Shown here: positions 39,029 to 49,059 of the stretch, one piece after another
Layout of the letters: every line of letters begins with the position of its first letter
Numbering within the stretch: position 1 is the stretch's first letter
Assembly: GCF_009800925.1 (NCBI RefSeq)
Contig: NZ_WOYF01000005.1
Coordinates: 124,001-188,000 of the forward strand
DNA: 64,000 nt
Reading direction: 5' to 3'
From: Budvicia diplopodorum
GTDB taxonomy: Bacteria > Pseudomonadota > Gammaproteobacteria > Enterobacterales > Enterobacteriaceae
Notes under the pieces: model-generated
What the model was told of the DNA's origin: nothing
The model's database searches: none
Seen by the model: only the letters and a program-made list of their open reading frames with translations
Position numbers and translations under genes: made by a program

Positions 39029-39883
39029 TTAGCCTTTAGCGGGAGCGGCTGCCGAGACTGGTCCAAATTTGAAGTCACCGCGCGGCATAGATGATTTAGT
39101 TTCTGGCCCGAACCAGCGGTTGTAAATAGTGTTAGCTTCGCCGTCTTTTTCCAATGCCAACAAGGCGCTGTCGACTGCTTCAACTAAGCGGGTTTCACCT
39201 TTAGTGATACCCACGCCCTGATACTCTTTGGTAATGCTAAACGGAGAAATTTCGAAATCCGCTTTCACCGCATCAGGCAGGTTAGCCAGCAGGCCGACTA
39301 GTTTAGCGTCATCTTGAGTAATGGCCTGTACGTTACCGTTGCGCAGCGCGGTGAACGCCACTGGCGTATCGTCATAAGAGATCACTTTGGCCGTCGGGTA
39401 GTTATCACGCAGAGTGATTTCCTGAACGGTGCCTTTATCTGCGCCAATGCGTAACTTGGCAATATCGTCAGGCTGTTTTAACACGCCTTTACGAGCGATA
39501 AATTTTTGGCCAGTCGCGAAGTAAGGTACGCTAAAATCAACCTCTTTGGCGCGCTGTTCGGTGATCGTGAAGTTAGCAGCAATCAGGTCAACCTTCCTAG
39601 AGGCTAAGAGTGGAATCCGGTTAGCCGGGTTGGTTGGAGTAAGCTCAACCTTTACACCTAACGCTTTACCAATGGCATTCGCGATATCAACATCGTAACC
39701 AACAATTTTCTTAGTTTGGGGATCCACATAGCCAAACGGTGGGTTGCTGTCGAATACGGCAATATGCACAACGCCTGCTTTTTTGATATCGTCCAGCTTA
39801 TCGGCATGTGCCATGGTGGCCATGCTGGAAAGGCCAGCCAGTAAAGTTAATGAAATGATGCTCTGTTTTAATGATAATTTCAT
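39029..39883 (-). CDS. Amino-acid ABC transporter substrate-binding protein
   Basis: A 284-aa periplasmic protein. Signal peptide LKQSIISLTLLAGLSSMATM ends at AHA-DK. The SBP family 3 signature is NPPFGYVDPQTKKIVGYDVD, and the ligand-binding loop is LIAANFTITEQRAKEVDFSV. Similar to GltI/PEB1-type receptors for acidic or polar amino acids, but specificity is not visible. First gene of the operon, 90 bases before the hairpin. Confidence 0.9.
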   Translation of the reverse strand: MKLSLKQSIISLTLLAGLSSMATMAHADKLDDIKKAGVVHIAVFDSNPPFGYVDPQTKKIVGYDVDIANAIGKALGVKVELTPTNPANRIPLLASRKVDLIAANFTITEQRAKEVDFSVPYFATGQKFIARKGVLKQPDDIAKLRIGADKGTVQEITLRDNYPTAKVISYDDTPVAFTALRNGNVQAITQDDAKLVGLLANLPDAVKADFEISPFSITKEYQGVGITKGETRLVEAVDSALLALEKDGEANTIYNRWFGPETKSSMPRGDFKFGPVSAAAPAKG

Positions 39884-40103
39884 GGCCGATATCCTGATGT
39901 TTGTTGTTAATTACTATTTATTGGGCACTTATTAACGATGAGTTAATACTAAGTCTTATGAGAAGTTAAATAATATAAACAGCTTTTATATTCTTTTTAG
40001 TTATAACAACATTGAGCATTTTCACTGCCACCGCACAATAATCACATTTCGGTTACACCATCCACATCACAAAATTAGTACTTGTTGAACCTTTTCTTTT
40101 AAA

Positions 40104-40118
40104 TGATAATGATTATCA
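40104..40118. promoter_or_regulatory. Fur box upstream of hemP
   Basis: TGATAATGATTATCA is a perfect 7-1-7 palindrome, the core of the 19-base Fur consensus. Thirty-one bases before the hemP start, so iron (via Fur) should repress hemP-hemR-hemS-hmuTUV. Confidence 0.88.
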
Positions 40119-40149
40119 ATTTGAAACTAGTTATCATTCAAACAAACCT

Positions 40150-40332
40150 ATGAAAAATGCAGATCGGGAAGACGGCTCAGGATCAGAGAAGAAAAACGAT
40201 TCCGCTACCCAGTATCCATTGATTAACAGCCAACAACTGCTGGGAGCATCAGGAATATTACTGATTCAGCATCAGGATCAACAATATCAACTACGTATTA
40301 CCAAAGCTGGGAAATTAATTTTAACCAAATAG
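40150..40332 (+). CDS. hemP: Hemin uptake protein HemP
   Basis: A 60-aa HemP-family protein. The conserved core is INSQQLLGASGILLIQHQDQ followed by YQLRITKAGKLILTK, with the NSQ.L and Y.LR..KAGKL signature. HemP lies before heme receptors in many gram-negatives and is needed for heme receptor expression in some. Preceded by a Fur box; followed by 288 bases with a repeat element before hemR. Confidence 0.9.
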   Translation: MKNADREDGSGSEKKNDSATQYPLINSQQLLGASGILLIQHQDQQYQLRITKAGKLILTK

Positions 40333-40402
40333 CGTTTAACTAAATAAAACATATAAATAGCCAGCCACCCAGACGATAACTATCCATCCCCTCCCGTTTA
40401 AA

Positions 40403-40445
40403 GCTACCGCTAATGCCTCTGTTATCCGGTAAGCGATTCGGGTGA
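40403..40445. repeat. Partial copy of the 40454 repeat
   Basis: TACCGCTAATGCCTCTG and GTAAGCGATTCGGGTGA match, with two or three changes each, the segments TGCCGCTAACGCCGCTG and GTAAGTGATTCGGGCGA inside the neighbouring element. Their order is swapped relative to that copy, suggesting a decayed or rearranged second insertion. Confidence 0.5.
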
Positions 40446-40453
40446 AACAAGGG

Positions 40454-40580
<127 letters not shown>

Positions 40581-40620
40581 ACGTCAAGGCAGCCAGCAAC
40601 TTCATCTATAGGAAAACAAA

Positions 40621-42648
40621 ATGGAGAGTTGCAGTATGCTTCGCCTGTCATCTTTAAGTATTGCCATACTTTGTTCACTTCCGGTTATGGCTAATGCCCA
40701 AACTACTAGTTCAAAACCCACTGAAACCATGACCGTTACCGCAACGGGTAACGATCGTAATGCGTTTGAAGCCCCGATGATGGTCACGGTGGTGGATGCC
40801 AATGCGCCGGAAAATCTGGCGGCTAACAGCGCTGCTGACTTACTGCGCACAATTCCCGGCATTACTATTACCGGAACTTCACGCAGCAATGGTCAGGACA
40901 TTAACATGCGCGGCTACGACAAACGCGGGGTGTTAACGCTGGTGGACGGCATTCGTCAGGGAACCGATACCGGTCACCTGAACGGAATATTTCTCGATCC
41001 TGCGTTAATTAAGCGGGTTGAGGTGGTCAGAGGCCCTGGAGCTCAGCTCCACGGCAGCGGCGCGTTAGGCGGCGTTATTTCGTTTGAAACCGTTGATGCT
41101 AAAGACTTACTGCGCCCGGGCGAACAGGGTGGCGTACGCTTATTTACGTCTGGTGCAACTTTGGATCATAGCCAAAGTATGGGTCTGTCAACCTTTGGCC
41201 GTACTGAAAGCTTCGATGGTTTATTCTCGGCAAACTTCCGCGATAAGGGCAACCTACGTTTGAGCAACGGCGAAACTGCCCCAAATGACGAGAACATTGG
41301 CTCGATGTTAGCCAAAGGAACCTGGAATATTGATGAATCGCAGTCTCTGGGCGCAAACCTGCGTTATTACAATAACGATGCCAGAGAGCCGAAAAACCCA
41401 CAAAACTTTCTACCCAACGGTACCGCTACTGACGTAATGACCGACAGAACTACCGAAAACAAAGACGCTCAGCTGGTGTACAAAATTAACCCGGCAGATA
41501 TGGACTGGCTAAACGCTTCCACCCGCATATATTACTCCGAAACCCAGATAAATTCGGACCCAACCGGCGGTAAAAGTGAAGACAGAAAGCAAACGACTAA
41601 CGGCATCAAAATAGATAACCGTTCACGTTTACTGCAAGAAACGTTTATACCAAGTCAGCTGACCTATGGCGCTGAAACTTATAAGCAAAAGCAAACGCCG
41701 AGCGGCGCAACCACCAGCTACCCGGATGCTGAAATTCGCTTTGCCTCCGGCTGGCTACAGGATGAAATAACCCTGCGGGATCTGCCGGTATCGTTGATTG
41801 GCGCTATTCGCTATGACGACTACAAAGCGGAAAGCAGCGGCTACAACAACATTACCGCCGACAAGTGGTCGCCTAAGGTGGCGATGTCGATTTTCCCTAC
41901 CGAATGGCTAAGCCTGTTTGCCTCTTACGCTGAAGCCTTTCGCGCCCCGACCATGGGTGAAATGTATAACGACTCCCTGCACTTCAGCATGGGTCCGAAC
42001 ATGAATAACTATTGGAAACCCAATCCGAACCTAAAACCGGAAACCAACGCCACTCAGGAAGTCGGCTTTGGCCTGCGGTTCGACAACGTTCTTCTGGCCG
42101 ACGATGACCTGAAATTCAAAGCCAGCTACTTCGGTACTAAAGCGGATGACTACATCTCTACCGAGGTGAACATGAAGATGGGCTATCGCCCTCGGGTGGG
42201 AATGATCTGCTCACCGTGTGAAACCACGTCGGTCAATATCCCGCACGCTAAAATATGGGGATGGGACATGATGATGGACTACCAAAGCCGCTTCTTCGAC
42301 CTAAGCGTGGCCTATAACCGTACCAGCGGTAAGAACGACGACACCGGAGAGTGGTTATCCACGGTTAATCCCGATACGGTTTCTACCCGCCTTAACGTAC
42401 CGGTAGGTAGCACCAATGCGGCCGTCGGCTGGATGGGCGTGTTTGCTAATCGGATTAACGATACGCCAACGCCACAGAGTGGCTATGCCACTCACGACTT
42501 CTATATCAGCTATAAGCCAGAAATTCTTTCAGATCGCTTAACCACCAGCGTAGTGATTGGCAACGCTTTTGACAAAGAATATTACGCACCAAACGGAGCC
42601 TTACAGGATGGACGCAACCTTAAATTATTTGCCAGTTACCAATTTTGA
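40621..42648 (+). CDS. hemR: TonB-dependent heme receptor HemR
   Basis: Outer-membrane heme/hemoprotein receptor, 675 aa. Signal peptide LSSLSIAILCSLPVMANA. The TonB box region ETMTVTATG precedes the plug (about residues 45-165). A 22-strand barrel follows, ending in F (ASYQF). The HemR/HmuR family FRAP-NPNL motif is present: EAFRAPTMGEMYNDS, then NPNLKPETN. Very close to Yersinia HemR. An in-frame ATG at 40636 with GGAG upstream is an alternative start. Confidence 0.95.
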   Translation: MESCSMLRLSSLSIAILCSLPVMANAQTTSSKPTETMTVTATGNDRNAFEAPMMVTVVDANAPENLAANSAADLLRTIPGITITGTSRSNGQDINMRGYDKRGVLTLVDGIRQGTDTGHLNGIFLDPALIKRVEVVRGPGAQLHGSGALGGVISFETVDAKDLLRPGEQGGVRLFTSGATLDHSQSMGLSTFGRTESFDGLFSANFRDKGNLRLSNGETAPNDENIGSMLAKGTWNIDESQSLGANLRYYNNDAREPKNPQNFLPNGTATDVMTDRTTENKDAQLVYKINPADMDWLNASTRIYYSETQINSDPTGGKSEDRKQTTNGIKIDNRSRLLQETFIPSQLTYGAETYKQKQTPSGATTSYPDAEIRFASGWLQDEITLRDLPVSLIGAIRYDDYKAESSGYNNITADKWSPKVAMSIFPTEWLSLFASYAEAFRAPTMGEMYNDSLHFSMGPNMNNYWKPNPNLKPETNATQEVGFGLRFDNVLLADDDLKFKASYFGTKADDYISTEVNMKMGYRPRVGMICSPCETTSVNIPHAKIWGWDMMMDYQSRFFDLSVAYNRTSGKNDDTGEWLSTVNPDTVSTRLNVPVGSTNAAVGWMGVFANRINDTPTPQSGYATHDFYISYKPEILSDRLTTSVVIGNAFDKEYYAPNGALQDGRNLKLFASYQF

Positions 42649-42667
42649 TCCCTAACTTTAATCAAGA

Positions 42668-42686
42668 CCCCGGCCTATTGCCGGGG
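42668..42686 (+). promoter_or_regulatory. hemR-hemS intercistronic hairpin
   Basis: CCCCGGC/GCCGGGG with a five-base loop and no T-run. Likely a stabilising or weakly attenuating structure between the receptor and the rest of the operon. Confidence 0.5.
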
Positions 42687-42712
42687 TAGTAACACACCGA
42701 CAGGAATAAACA

Positions 42713-43756
42713 ATGACAACTTCGCTATACCAAAACTACTTACAGGCTAAACGGCAACACCCTGAAAAATATGCCCGGGATTTAGCCAAGCTACTTAACG
42801 TCAGCGAGGCCGAGCTATTGCACACCCGCGTTGGCCAAGATGCTGTTCGCCTGAAAGGAGATATCAGAGCACTGTTAGCCGCACTGGAAAACGTGGTTGA
42901 AATTAAAGCCATTACCAGAAACGAGCACGCAGTCCACGAACATCTGGGAAGTTATCAAAACCAACACCTGAGCGGCCACGCCGGACTGATTCTAAATCCT
43001 TACGATCTTGATTTACGCCTGTTCCTAAACCACTGGCATAGCGCATTCTCGTTAACCGAAGAGAGCAAGCGCGGGCCTCGTCACAGCATTCAGTTTTTCG
43101 ATAGCTATGGCGACGCAGTACATAAAGTGTATGCCACTGATAACACCAATATGGACGCATGGAACAAAGTCATCGCAGCGTTTACCCTGCAGGAAAATCC
43201 GGTGCTGGAACTCTCCGTCGCAGAGCCGACAGCCAACAACGACGAACCGAATATTGACAGTAAAGCCATTGACAGCGAATGGCGTGCCATGACCGACGTT
43301 CATCAATTTTTTAATCTGCTACGTAAGCACGGCATTACCCGCCAGCAGGCTTTCCATACCGTTGATGGCGATTTAGCCCAACGCGTTGATAATCAGGCGC
43401 TAAGGCAGTTACTTCAAATGGTAAAAAATGACGCCAATGACATTATGATTTTTGTTGGTAACCGCGGCTGTGTGCAAATCTTCACCGGAAAAATTGAAAA
43501 AATTATGCCGCATGAAGAGTGGCTGAATATTTTCAATAAGAAGTTCGTTCTTCACTTAATTGAAACCGACATTGTTGAAAGCTGGGTTACCCGTAAACCG
43601 ACTAAAGACGGTCATGTAACCAGTTTGGAGCTGTTCTCCCATGATGGGACTCAAATCGCCCAACTATACGGACAGCGCACCGAAGGTCAGCCGGAACAGC
43701 AAAAATGGCGTGACCAGATAGATACGTTACTGCAACAACAAATGGTGTTCGCATGA
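42713..43756 (+). CDS. hemS: Hemin-degrading factor HemS
   Basis: A 347-aa cytoplasmic heme-binding protein made of two repeats (about residues 30-165 and 195-345). RGPRHSIQFFDSYGDAVHKVY is in the first and VQIFTGKIEKIMPHEEWLN in the second. HemS/HmuS proteins break down or store heme after import. Overlaps hmuT by four bases. Confidence 0.94.
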   Translation: MTTSLYQNYLQAKRQHPEKYARDLAKLLNVSEAELLHTRVGQDAVRLKGDIRALLAALENVVEIKAITRNEHAVHEHLGSYQNQHLSGHAGLILNPYDLDLRLFLNHWHSAFSLTEESKRGPRHSIQFFDSYGDAVHKVYATDNTNMDAWNKVIAAFTLQENPVLELSVAEPTANNDEPNIDSKAIDSEWRAMTDVHQFFNLLRKHGITRQQAFHTVDGDLAQRVDNQALRQLLQMVKNDANDIMIFVGNRGCVQIFTGKIEKIMPHEEWLNIFNKKFVLHLIETDIVESWVTRKPTKDGHVTSLELFSHDGTQIAQLYGQRTEGQPEQQKWRDQIDTLLQQQMVFA

Positions 43757-44583
43757 GTTTATTTATCAGACTATGGATCGTTACATTCTGCGCGTTACTG
43801 CCACTGTTTTCACAGGCTAATGAGCGAATTATCAGTATCGGTGGCGACGTTACCGAGATTGTCTACGCCTTACACGCCGAGTCCCAGCTGATTGGTCGTG
43901 ACTCAACCAGTACCTATCCGCAAGCGGTTAACGCGCTACCGGATATCGGCTATATGCGCCAGCTAAATGCCGAAGGTATTCTGTCGCTCAAACCAACGCT
44001 GATTCTGGCCAGTGACCAATCATTACCCGCGCTGGCGCTGGAACAGGTAAGAAACAGCGGCATCAAGGTAGTCAGCATTCCGGGGCAGCCATCGCTGGAA
44101 ACGGTCGCAAAAAAAATCAGCACCGTTGCACAGGCATTAGGCAAAGAGCAGGCCGGTAATCTGTTAATTGCCCATTATGAACGGCAACTGGCTGCAATAC
44201 CGAAAAACAGGCTATCGACTAAGGTGCTGTTTGTCATGAACTACGGCGGCGGTGCGCCAATGGCCGCTGGCCAGAATACGGCCGCAGACGCGATTATTGG
44301 CTTTGCCGGTGGCACGAATGCCATGCAGGGATTCAACAAATACCGTCCGCTGTCTCAGGAAGGCATTATTGCCGCCGCGCCCGAACTGCTGCTATTAACC
44401 ACCGCAGGCTTTACCGCGATGGGCGGAGAAGAGAAAATCTGGCAATTACCGGGAATAGCCCAAACTCCGGCCGGGAAAAACAGGCGCTTCATCGTCGTTG
44501 ACGATCTGGCACTACTCGGATTCAGTCTGAAAACGCCAGAAGTGATATCTACCCTACGTAAAGCTATGGAAGACACCCACTGA
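43753..44583 (+). CDS. hmuT: Periplasmic hemin-binding protein HmuT
   Basis: A 276-aa cluster III binding protein with a signal peptide (IRLWIVTFCALLPLFSQA-NE). It starts RIISIGGDVTEIVYAL and includes LIGRDSTSTYP and IGYMRQLNAEGILSLKPTLI; the Tyr of GYMRQL is in the region that ligates heme in HmuT. Delivers heme to HmuUV. ATGA overlap with hemS and one base with hmuU. Confidence 0.93.
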   Translation: MSLFIRLWIVTFCALLPLFSQANERIISIGGDVTEIVYALHAESQLIGRDSTSTYPQAVNALPDIGYMRQLNAEGILSLKPTLILASDQSLPALALEQVRNSGIKVVSIPGQPSLETVAKKISTVAQALGKEQAGNLLIAHYERQLAAIPKNRLSTKVLFVMNYGGGAPMAAGQNTAADAIIGFAGGTNAMQGFNKYRPLSQEGIIAAAPELLLLTTAGFTAMGGEEKIWQLPGIAQTPAGKNRRFIVVDDLALLGFSLKTPEVISTLRKAMEDTH

Positions 44584-45593
44584 TGAACATCCGCCTTTCA
44601 CCGCGCAGTTGGTTAATGACGATGCTAGTCGTGCTAGTGGTGCTTACCCTAAGCGCAGCCAACCTCGGCCCGGTCAAGCTGTCGTTCTATACGCTGATAA
44701 CCAACTCGCTTGATCAAGGGAGTTGGAATATCTGGCTGCATATCCGGCTGCCAAGAGTGTTGCTGGCAGTCTTAATCGGTGGAGCGCTGGCGGTGTCAGG
44801 CGCTGTAATGCAAGGGCTGTTTCGTAACCCGCTGGCTGACCCGGGACTACTGGGTATCAGCACCGGGGCTGCGCTATGCGTGGCCTTTGCCATTCTAATT
44901 CCGTTGCCCTTACCGGCTATTTTCATGATGTATGGCCATACGCTGGCCGCATTTATCGGTAGCGTTGTGGTGTGCCTGTTGCTGTATGCCCTGAGCCAGC
45001 GCGGGCACGGGAACCTGACTCGCCTGCTGTTAGCCGGTATCGCCATTAATGCGCTGGCCGGTGCGGCTATCGGCGTGCTCAGCTATATCAGCGACGACCA
45101 ACAGCTGCGCCAGTTTTCGCTGTGGAGTATGGGGAGTTTGGGTCAAGCCCAATGGCCGACTTTAGCCATTGCCGCGTCGCTGATTGTTCCTACGGTTATT
45201 GCCTGCCTGCGATTGTCCCGGTTACTTAATCTGCTTCAGCTAGGCGATGAAGAAGCCCACTATTTGGGCGTTAATGTGGAATCGGTTAAACGACGCTTGC
45301 TGTTGTTAAGCGCCCTGTTGGTTGGTACGTCCGTTGCTATGAGCGGCGCTATCGGCTTTATCGGGCTGGTTATTCCCCATTTAATTCGTTTACAGCTCGG
45401 CCCCGATCACCGCTGGCTGTTGCCCGGCTCCGTTCTCGGCGGAGCCTGTCTATTGCTGGTTGCAGATACCCTTGCTCGCACCATCGCCGCACCGGCAGAA
45501 ATTCCCGTCGGGCTACTCACCAGCCTGATAGGCGGCCCCTACTTTTTATGGTTAATACTGCGGCAAACCGGAGGGAGCCATGCTCAGAGCTGA
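44583..45593 (+). CDS. hmuU: Hemin ABC transporter permease HmuU
   Basis: A 336-aa FecCD-family permease with about ten membrane helices. Typical segments are [40 protein letters not shown] and [13 protein letters not shown]. Two copies form the channel through which heme moves from HmuT. Overlaps hmuV by 14 bases. Confidence 0.94.
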   Translation: MNIRLSPRSWLMTMLVVLVVLTLSAANLGPVKLSFYTLITNSLDQGSWNIWLHIRLPRVLLAVLIGGALAVSGAVMQGLFRNPLADPGLLGISTGAALCVAFAILIPLPLPAIFMMYGHTLAAFIGSVVVCLLLYALSQRGHGNLTRLLLAGIAINALAGAAIGVLSYISDDQQLRQFSLWSMGSLGQAQWPTLAIAASLIVPTVIACLRLSRLLNLLQLGDEEAHYLGVNVESVKRRLLLLSALLVGTSVAMSGAIGFIGLVIPHLIRLQLGPDHRWLLPGSVLGGACLLLVADTLARTIAAPAEIPVGLLTSLIGGPYFLWLILRQTGGSHAQS

Positions 45594-46356
45594 AAACCTG
45601 ACCTATAGCCGGTTAAATAAAAAAATCATTAACGACGTGTCGCTGGATTTAGTTCCCGGCCAACTGGTGACGATTATAGGCCCCAACGGCGCGGGTAAAT
45701 CGACGCTGCTGCGCATACTGACCGGATATTTAGCGCCGGATAGCGGCCGATGCTTACTACAGGATCGCTGTTTATCCCAATGGCCGCATCTGGAGCTGGC
45801 TAAAATCAGAGGCGTGATGAACCAACAGAGCGGATTATCTTTTCCGTTCAGCGTGCGTGACGTTATCGCTATGGGGCGAGCGCCTTACGGTAAGCATAAA
45901 TTAAATCAGCAAGCGATTGATTGCGCGGTTGAAATGACCGAGTGCGGCACATTGCTCAATCGCAACTATAACCAGCTTTCAGGCGGAGAAAAGCAGCGGG
46001 TTCAGCTTGGCCGCTTAATGGCCCAGCTGTGGCACTCATCGCCAGAGCAGCGCTATCTGTTTCTTGATGAACCCACTTCAGCGCTGGACCTTTACCACCA
46101 ACAGCACACTCTACGCCTGTTAAAAAAAATGACCCGCGGCGCACCGTTTTCCGTATGCACCATACTTCACGATCTTAATCTGGCCGCGCTGTATGCCGAT
46201 AAAGTATTGCTGCTTCATCAGGGAACGCTGGTGGCATCAGGCACGCCAAAAGAGGTGCTGAATACCGAGTTGCTGACGCGTTGGTATCAGGCTGATTTGT
46301 GCGTATGCGAACATCCGGAAAGTCAGGGGTTACCGCAGGTTTGTCTAAAACGATGA
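45580..46356 (+). CDS. hmuV: Hemin ABC transporter ATPase HmuV
   Basis: A 258-aa ABC ATPase. Walker [10 protein letters not shown], signature LSGGEKQR, Walker [14 protein letters not shown] and the switch His in ILHDLNLAA are all present. It powers heme import with HmuU. Last gene of the heme operon; a hairpin without a T-run (46414-46432) follows. Confidence 0.94.
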   Translation: MLRAENLTYSRLNKKIINDVSLDLVPGQLVTIIGPNGAGKSTLLRILTGYLAPDSGRCLLQDRCLSQWPHLELAKIRGVMNQQSGLSFPFSVRDVIAMGRAPYGKHKLNQQAIDCAVEMTECGTLLNRNYNQLSGGEKQRVQLGRLMAQLWHSSPEQRYLFLDEPTSALDLYHQQHTLRLLKKMTRGAPFSVCTILHDLNLAALYADKVLLLHQGTLVASGTPKEVLNTELLTRWYQADLCVCEHPESQGLPQVCLKR

Positions 46357-46983
46357 CGAAAGCTGGTGTGAGCTTTTAGCCTTAGCTTTAGCTTTTCGTA
46401 CTAACGTAGCCTTGGCTCTAGGTTCTAGAGTCGTCATCCCGTTGAAAAACCACGACTGTTCGGAATAAATTTTTAGGAAAAAAAGTTGCAGAAACAGTAA
46501 GTTGATGGAAAATATCATAAACACCAGCCCATTTTTCTGCCTCTGCAACATAAAAAATATAAGCTATTTTGAAATCTTTTCCTCGCCAAAATTTTGAGTG
46601 CTTAGCTCAACAATATCAATCTGATAAGTATTCAAAAAGATTTACCTGCTGGCATCAGATGGTTTTTATGCTTTATGCCCAATTTAGCGCTGCCTCCAGT
46701 TTACGGACATTAGAGGCCAGTTTTAACTTCCATACTCCTTAATGTATCTTTTAGTTATAACAGTACTGTTTTATTCTCAACGTCCATAAAGCAGTAATGT
46801 CAGGCTTACCACTTTCACTTCCATTAACAACCTTTCATTTTATGATAATAAAAATCCCTTATTTATCATTAAAATAAACCAACGCACCTTTCATTTATTT
46901 CGATACAGATCACAACTCGAAATAATAACAATTGAACATCTTTCGAAATATTACGATCATTGCCCCATATCTGATGGAGATCA
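46357..46983. other. Intergenic region hmuV-gatZ
   Basis: About 630 bases with no gene I can support. It begins with four imperfect short repeats (AGCTTTT AGCCTT AGCTTT AGCTTTT, about 46371-46396) and a hairpin. It then becomes A/T-rich and ends with the gat control region (CRP-like site and a possible GatR site). The 68-codon minus-strand frame at 46345-46551 is low-complexity and judged spurious. Confidence 0.55.
46899..46914. promoter_or_regulatory. CRP-like site upstream of gatZ
   Basis: TTCGATACAGATCACA matches eight of ten conserved bases of TGTGA-N6-TCACA. Plausible for catabolite activation of a sugar operon; strength uncertain. Confidence 0.4.
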
Positions 46984-46986
46984 ATG

Positions 46987-48249
46987 ATGAAACAAACCAT
47001 ACAACAACACAAAAAACAGCCCAGCCATGGAATATGTTCAGTCTGTTCAGCCCATCCGCTGGTAATTGAGGCCACTCTGGCCTTTGATTTAAATACGTCT
47101 CGTAAAGTTTTAATTGAAGCAACGTCAAATCAGGTTAATCAGTTTGGCGGTTATACCGGGATGAAACCGGAAGACTTTCGCCATTTTGTTTATCGCATCG
47201 CGGATAAATTAGGCTTTCCTCACGAAAGAATTCTACTGGGTGGTGACCATTTAGGCCCTAACTGCTGGCAAAACGAAAGTGCTGAACAGGCAATGCAAAA
47301 GTCAGAAGTGCTGATCGCTGAATATATCAAAGCCGGATTCAGTAAGATCCATTTAGATGCATCAATGTCCTGCGCTGACGATCCGGTTCCGCTTTCTCCT
47401 GACGTTGTAGCAGCCAGAGCCGCGCGTCTGTGTAAAGTGGCCGAAGATACCGCCACCGATGAACAAAAACGACAGTTAACCTATGTAATTGGCACTGAAG
47501 TGCCAGTGCCCGGCGGCGAATCATCCGCCATTGGCGAAGTTCATGTCACCACTCAGGCCGATGCCCGCTATACCATCGAGTCTCATGAAAAGGCCTTTAG
47601 AGAGATCGGTCTGGAAAAAGCTATTGATCGGATTGTCGCGGTAGTCGTTCAGCCCGGCGTTGAATTTGACCACTCGCAGGTAATCTTGTATCAGCCACAG
47701 GCGGCTAAAGAGCTGTCTGAGTTTATTGAATCAACCCCTCTGGTCTATGAAGCCCATTCAACGGATTACCAGACCAAAGAGTCTTACCGCAATCTGGTAA
47801 AAGACCATTTTGCTATTTTAAAGGTAGGCCCTGCGTTAACCTTCGCCCTGCGGGAAGCAATATTTTCATTGGCCCATATCGAAAAAGCCTTGGTAGCGCC
47901 AGAAAAATGCAGCCAAGTGCTTAACGTGATTGATTCAGTGATGCTGGACGAACCAGAATACTGGAAGAAGTATTACAGCCCGGTTTTCAGCCACTCTCTG
48001 CTCGATATCCACTACAGCCTTTCGGATCGCATCCGCTATTACTGGCCTAATGAACGCATAAATAAAAGCGTTGAAATGCTGATTTCTAACCTACAAAAAA
48101 CCCAGATTCCGTTAGGATTGCTAAGTCAGTATTTTTCCCTTCAGTTTGAAAGAGTTATGGAAAATAAACTACCGCTGACACCCGAGAGCCTGATTATCGA
48201 CAAAGTTCAGGATGTATTACGGGCCTATGCCTATGGATGCGGAGAATAA
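46987..48249 (+). CDS. gatZ: Tagatose-1,6-bisphosphate aldolase subunit GatZ
   Basis: A 420-aa GatZ/KbaZ family protein (E. coli GatZ 420). It has [33 protein letters not shown] and [11 protein letters not shown], the family blocks. GatZ acts as a chaperone-like subunit that keeps the GatY aldolase active. I use the second ATG of the ATGATG pair for better spacing from GGAG. Confidence 0.94.
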   Translation: MKQTIQQHKKQPSHGICSVCSAHPLVIEATLAFDLNTSRKVLIEATSNQVNQFGGYTGMKPEDFRHFVYRIADKLGFPHERILLGGDHLGPNCWQNESAEQAMQKSEVLIAEYIKAGFSKIHLDASMSCADDPVPLSPDVVAARAARLCKVAEDTATDEQKRQLTYVIGTEVPVPGGESSAIGEVHVTTQADARYTIESHEKAFREIGLEKAIDRIVAVVVQPGVEFDHSQVILYQPQAAKELSEFIESTPLVYEAHSTDYQTKESYRNLVKDHFAILKVGPALTFALREAIFSLAHIEKALVAPEKCSQVLNVIDSVMLDEPEYWKKYYSPVFSHSLLDIHYSLSDRIRYYWPNERINKSVEMLISNLQKTQIPLGLLSQYFSLQFERVMENKLPLTPESLIIDKVQDVLRAYAYGCGE

Positions 48250-48252
48250 ACC

Positions 48253-48702
48253 ATGCAACAGAGCAAAATTTTCGTTCGTACTGGAATTAAGTTTGCTGAC
48301 TATCAATCGGCCCTTCATCACATTAGCGAAACCTTAGTTAGCGCTGGCGTGGTGAAGCAAAGCTACCTGTCAGCATTATTAGAAAGAGAGGCTATGTACC
48401 CGACCGGCATCGAGTTAGAACAACATGCGGTCGCCATTCCTCACTGTGAAGTAACCCACGCCAACGAGCCGGCTATCTATTTAATTCGCCCTGATGCGCC
48501 GGTCTCTTTTAATCAGGCTGATAGCGATGGAATGATTGAGGTAAAGCTAATTATTGCCTTAGTCGTCACCCATCCGGACAAGCAGTTGGCCTTGCTAAGA
48601 AAACTGTTCGGTACCTTACAGGACACGGCGCTTTTAAATTCGTTACTGACCGAACCTGAAGACAAGCTGGCTGAGCTTTTTTCCCAGTCACTAACTCACT
48701 GA
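48253..48702 (+). CDS. gatA: Galactitol PTS EIIA component
   Basis: A 149-aa EIIA of the Fru/Mtl-like type. The phosphorylated His is in HAVAIPHCEVTHA. It passes phosphate from HPr to GatB. It starts three bases after gatZ. Confidence 0.93.
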   Translation: MQQSKIFVRTGIKFADYQSALHHISETLVSAGVVKQSYLSALLEREAMYPTGIELEQHAVAIPHCEVTHANEPAIYLIRPDAPVSFNQADSDGMIEVKLIIALVVTHPDKQLALLRKLFGTLQDTALLNSLLTEPEDKLAELFSQSLTH

Positions 48703-48770
48703 GCAGTTTCTTATAGAGCCATGTCACCGGCAGCCATTAACTACATATCAATAAGAAAGAGGGTTTCATC

Positions 48771-49055
48771 GTGAAACGTAAAGTTATTGTCGCCTGTGGC
48801 GGCGCTGTTGCTACTTCAACGCTGGCAGCGGAAGAGATTAGAGAGCTATGTGAAACCAACAATATCGGACTTGAAATTATTCAGTGCCGAGTGAATGAAA
48901 TAGACACCTATAAACACGGTGCCGACATGATTTGTACCACCGCGCGGGTGGATCAAACCTTTGGCGATATTCCCGTTGTCCACGGTATGCCTTTTATTTC
49001 CGGCGTAGGAATGGATGCTCTGAAAGACAAAATTTTATGCATCCTTAAGGGGTAA
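48771..49055 (+). CDS. gatB: Galactitol PTS EIIB component
   Basis: A 94-aa EIIB with a GTG start and GAGGG upstream. The P-loop [17 protein letters not shown] holds the phosphorylated Cys near the N-terminus. It carries phosphate to galactitol during GatC-mediated import. Confidence 0.94.
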   Translation: MKRKVIVACGGAVATSTLAAEEIRELCETNNIGLEIIQCRVNEIDTYKHGADMICTTARVDQTFGDIPVVHGMPFISGVGMDALKDKILCILKG

Positions 49056-49059
49056 GTTC

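Noticed and set aside
46371..46396. CRISPR-like short repeats
   Set aside because: Four imperfect 6-7 base units with no spacers; simple-sequence DNA, not an array. No CRISPR array is present in the window.
46345..46551. 68-codon minus-strand ORF with KAKAKAK
   Set aside because: The codons come from the short CTTTAG-like repeats; it overlaps hmuV and has no plausible ribosome-binding site.
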